Source: Rhodanobacteraceae bacterium
GTDB lineage: Bacteria > Pseudomonadota > Gammaproteobacteria > Xanthomonadales > Rhodanobacteraceae
Assembly: GCA_012270595.1 (NCBI GenBank)
Contig: JAAXIA010000053.1
Location: forward strand, 1-5,839
DNA: 5,839 bases
Reading direction: 5' to 3'
The notes below the pieces were generated by a model that was not told where the DNA came from, did not search any database, and was given only the letters and a program-made list of their open reading frames with translations. A program made the position numbers and the translations under genes. Each line of letters begins with the position of its first letter. Position 1 is the first letter of the stretch. Shown here piece after piece: positions 5,804 to 5,839 of this stretch.

Positions 5804-5839
5804 TCAACTCATCAAGGCTCTCCTCGCCAGATAAAGGTT
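5804..5839 (-). pseudogene. IS5-family transposase, extreme C-terminus (partial)
   Basis: The right edge, read on the minus strand, gives NLYLARRALMS followed by TGA (5804-5806). NLYL-x-RR-x-L is a common ending of IS5-group transposases. Only 11 residues are visible, so the call leans on the adjacent end-like DNA and on the N-terminal fragment of the same family next to it. Whether the full gene outside the window is intact is unknown. Confidence 0.4.

Larger units (their letters stand above)
5649..5839 (-). mobile_element. 3' end of an IS5-family insertion sequence (runs off window)
   Basis: This stretch has no intact gene. It appears to be the terminal part of a second insertion sequence, read on the minus strand: transposase C-terminus at the right edge, then about 155 bases to a candidate end at 5649. 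The plus-strand sequence GGAATCCCTGATCAA directly follows CTAG (5645-5648); IS5 elements favour CTAR targets. In another minus-strand frame, MGKIRPPRPK follows shortly after the transposase stop, possibly a frameshifted C-terminal tail. The opposite end of the element is outside the window, so the boundary is inferred. Confidence 0.45.

Noticed and set aside
5642..5839. Minus-strand open frame through the right edge (reading MGKIRPPRPK and onward)
   Set aside because: No recognisable protein on its own; better explained as the tail of an insertion sequence, perhaps a frameshifted transposase end.

Overview
The window reads as chromosomal DNA of a Gram-negative bacterium. It has an inner-membrane Kdo transferase for lipopolysaccharide (waaA) and a TolC-family outer-membrane channel. 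A proteobacterium is near certain. A betaproteobacterium is my best guess, because I recall the arrangement of a pcm-like gene followed by tolC, with waaA convergent to it, from that class. This is memory, not a search.

Layout, left to right. (1) 1-294, plus strand: C-terminal end of an FAD-linked oxidase whose start lies outside the window. (2) 409-1725, plus strand: a fumarylacetoacetase (last step of tyrosine/homogentisate breakdown) with all expected active-site residues; a 14-bp-arm perfect inverted repeat lies inside its coding sequence. (3) 1726-1849: gene-free leader with two hairpin-forming inverted repeats. (4) 1850-3145, plus strand: waaA/kdtA. (5) 3146-3232: an 87-base convergent gap with no clear terminator. 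(6) 3233-4576 and 4610-5269, minus strand: tolC and, 33 bases upstream of it, a protein-L-isoaspartate methyltransferase-like gene; the two look like one operon read pcm-like then tolC. (7) 5270-5839: no intact gene. It holds remains of two IS5-family elements on the minus strand: the 3' end of one (right edge to about 5649, with a CTAG and end-like motifs) followed head-to-tail by the decayed N-terminal third of another transposase (about 5595-5329), which stops about 60 bases short of the pcm-like start.

Functionally, waaA and tolC are both envelope genes: one completes the inner core linkage of lipid A, the other forms the outer-membrane exit duct of efflux or type I secretion. The fumarylacetoacetase is an unrelated catabolic gene that happens to be upstream of waaA.

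I do not see a new multi-gene system here. The points most worth a second look are the long perfect palindrome inside the fumarylacetoacetase gene, the methyltransferase that lacks the usual substrate-binding Ser yet travels with tolC, the paired hairpins before waaA, and the tandem insertion-sequence relics.
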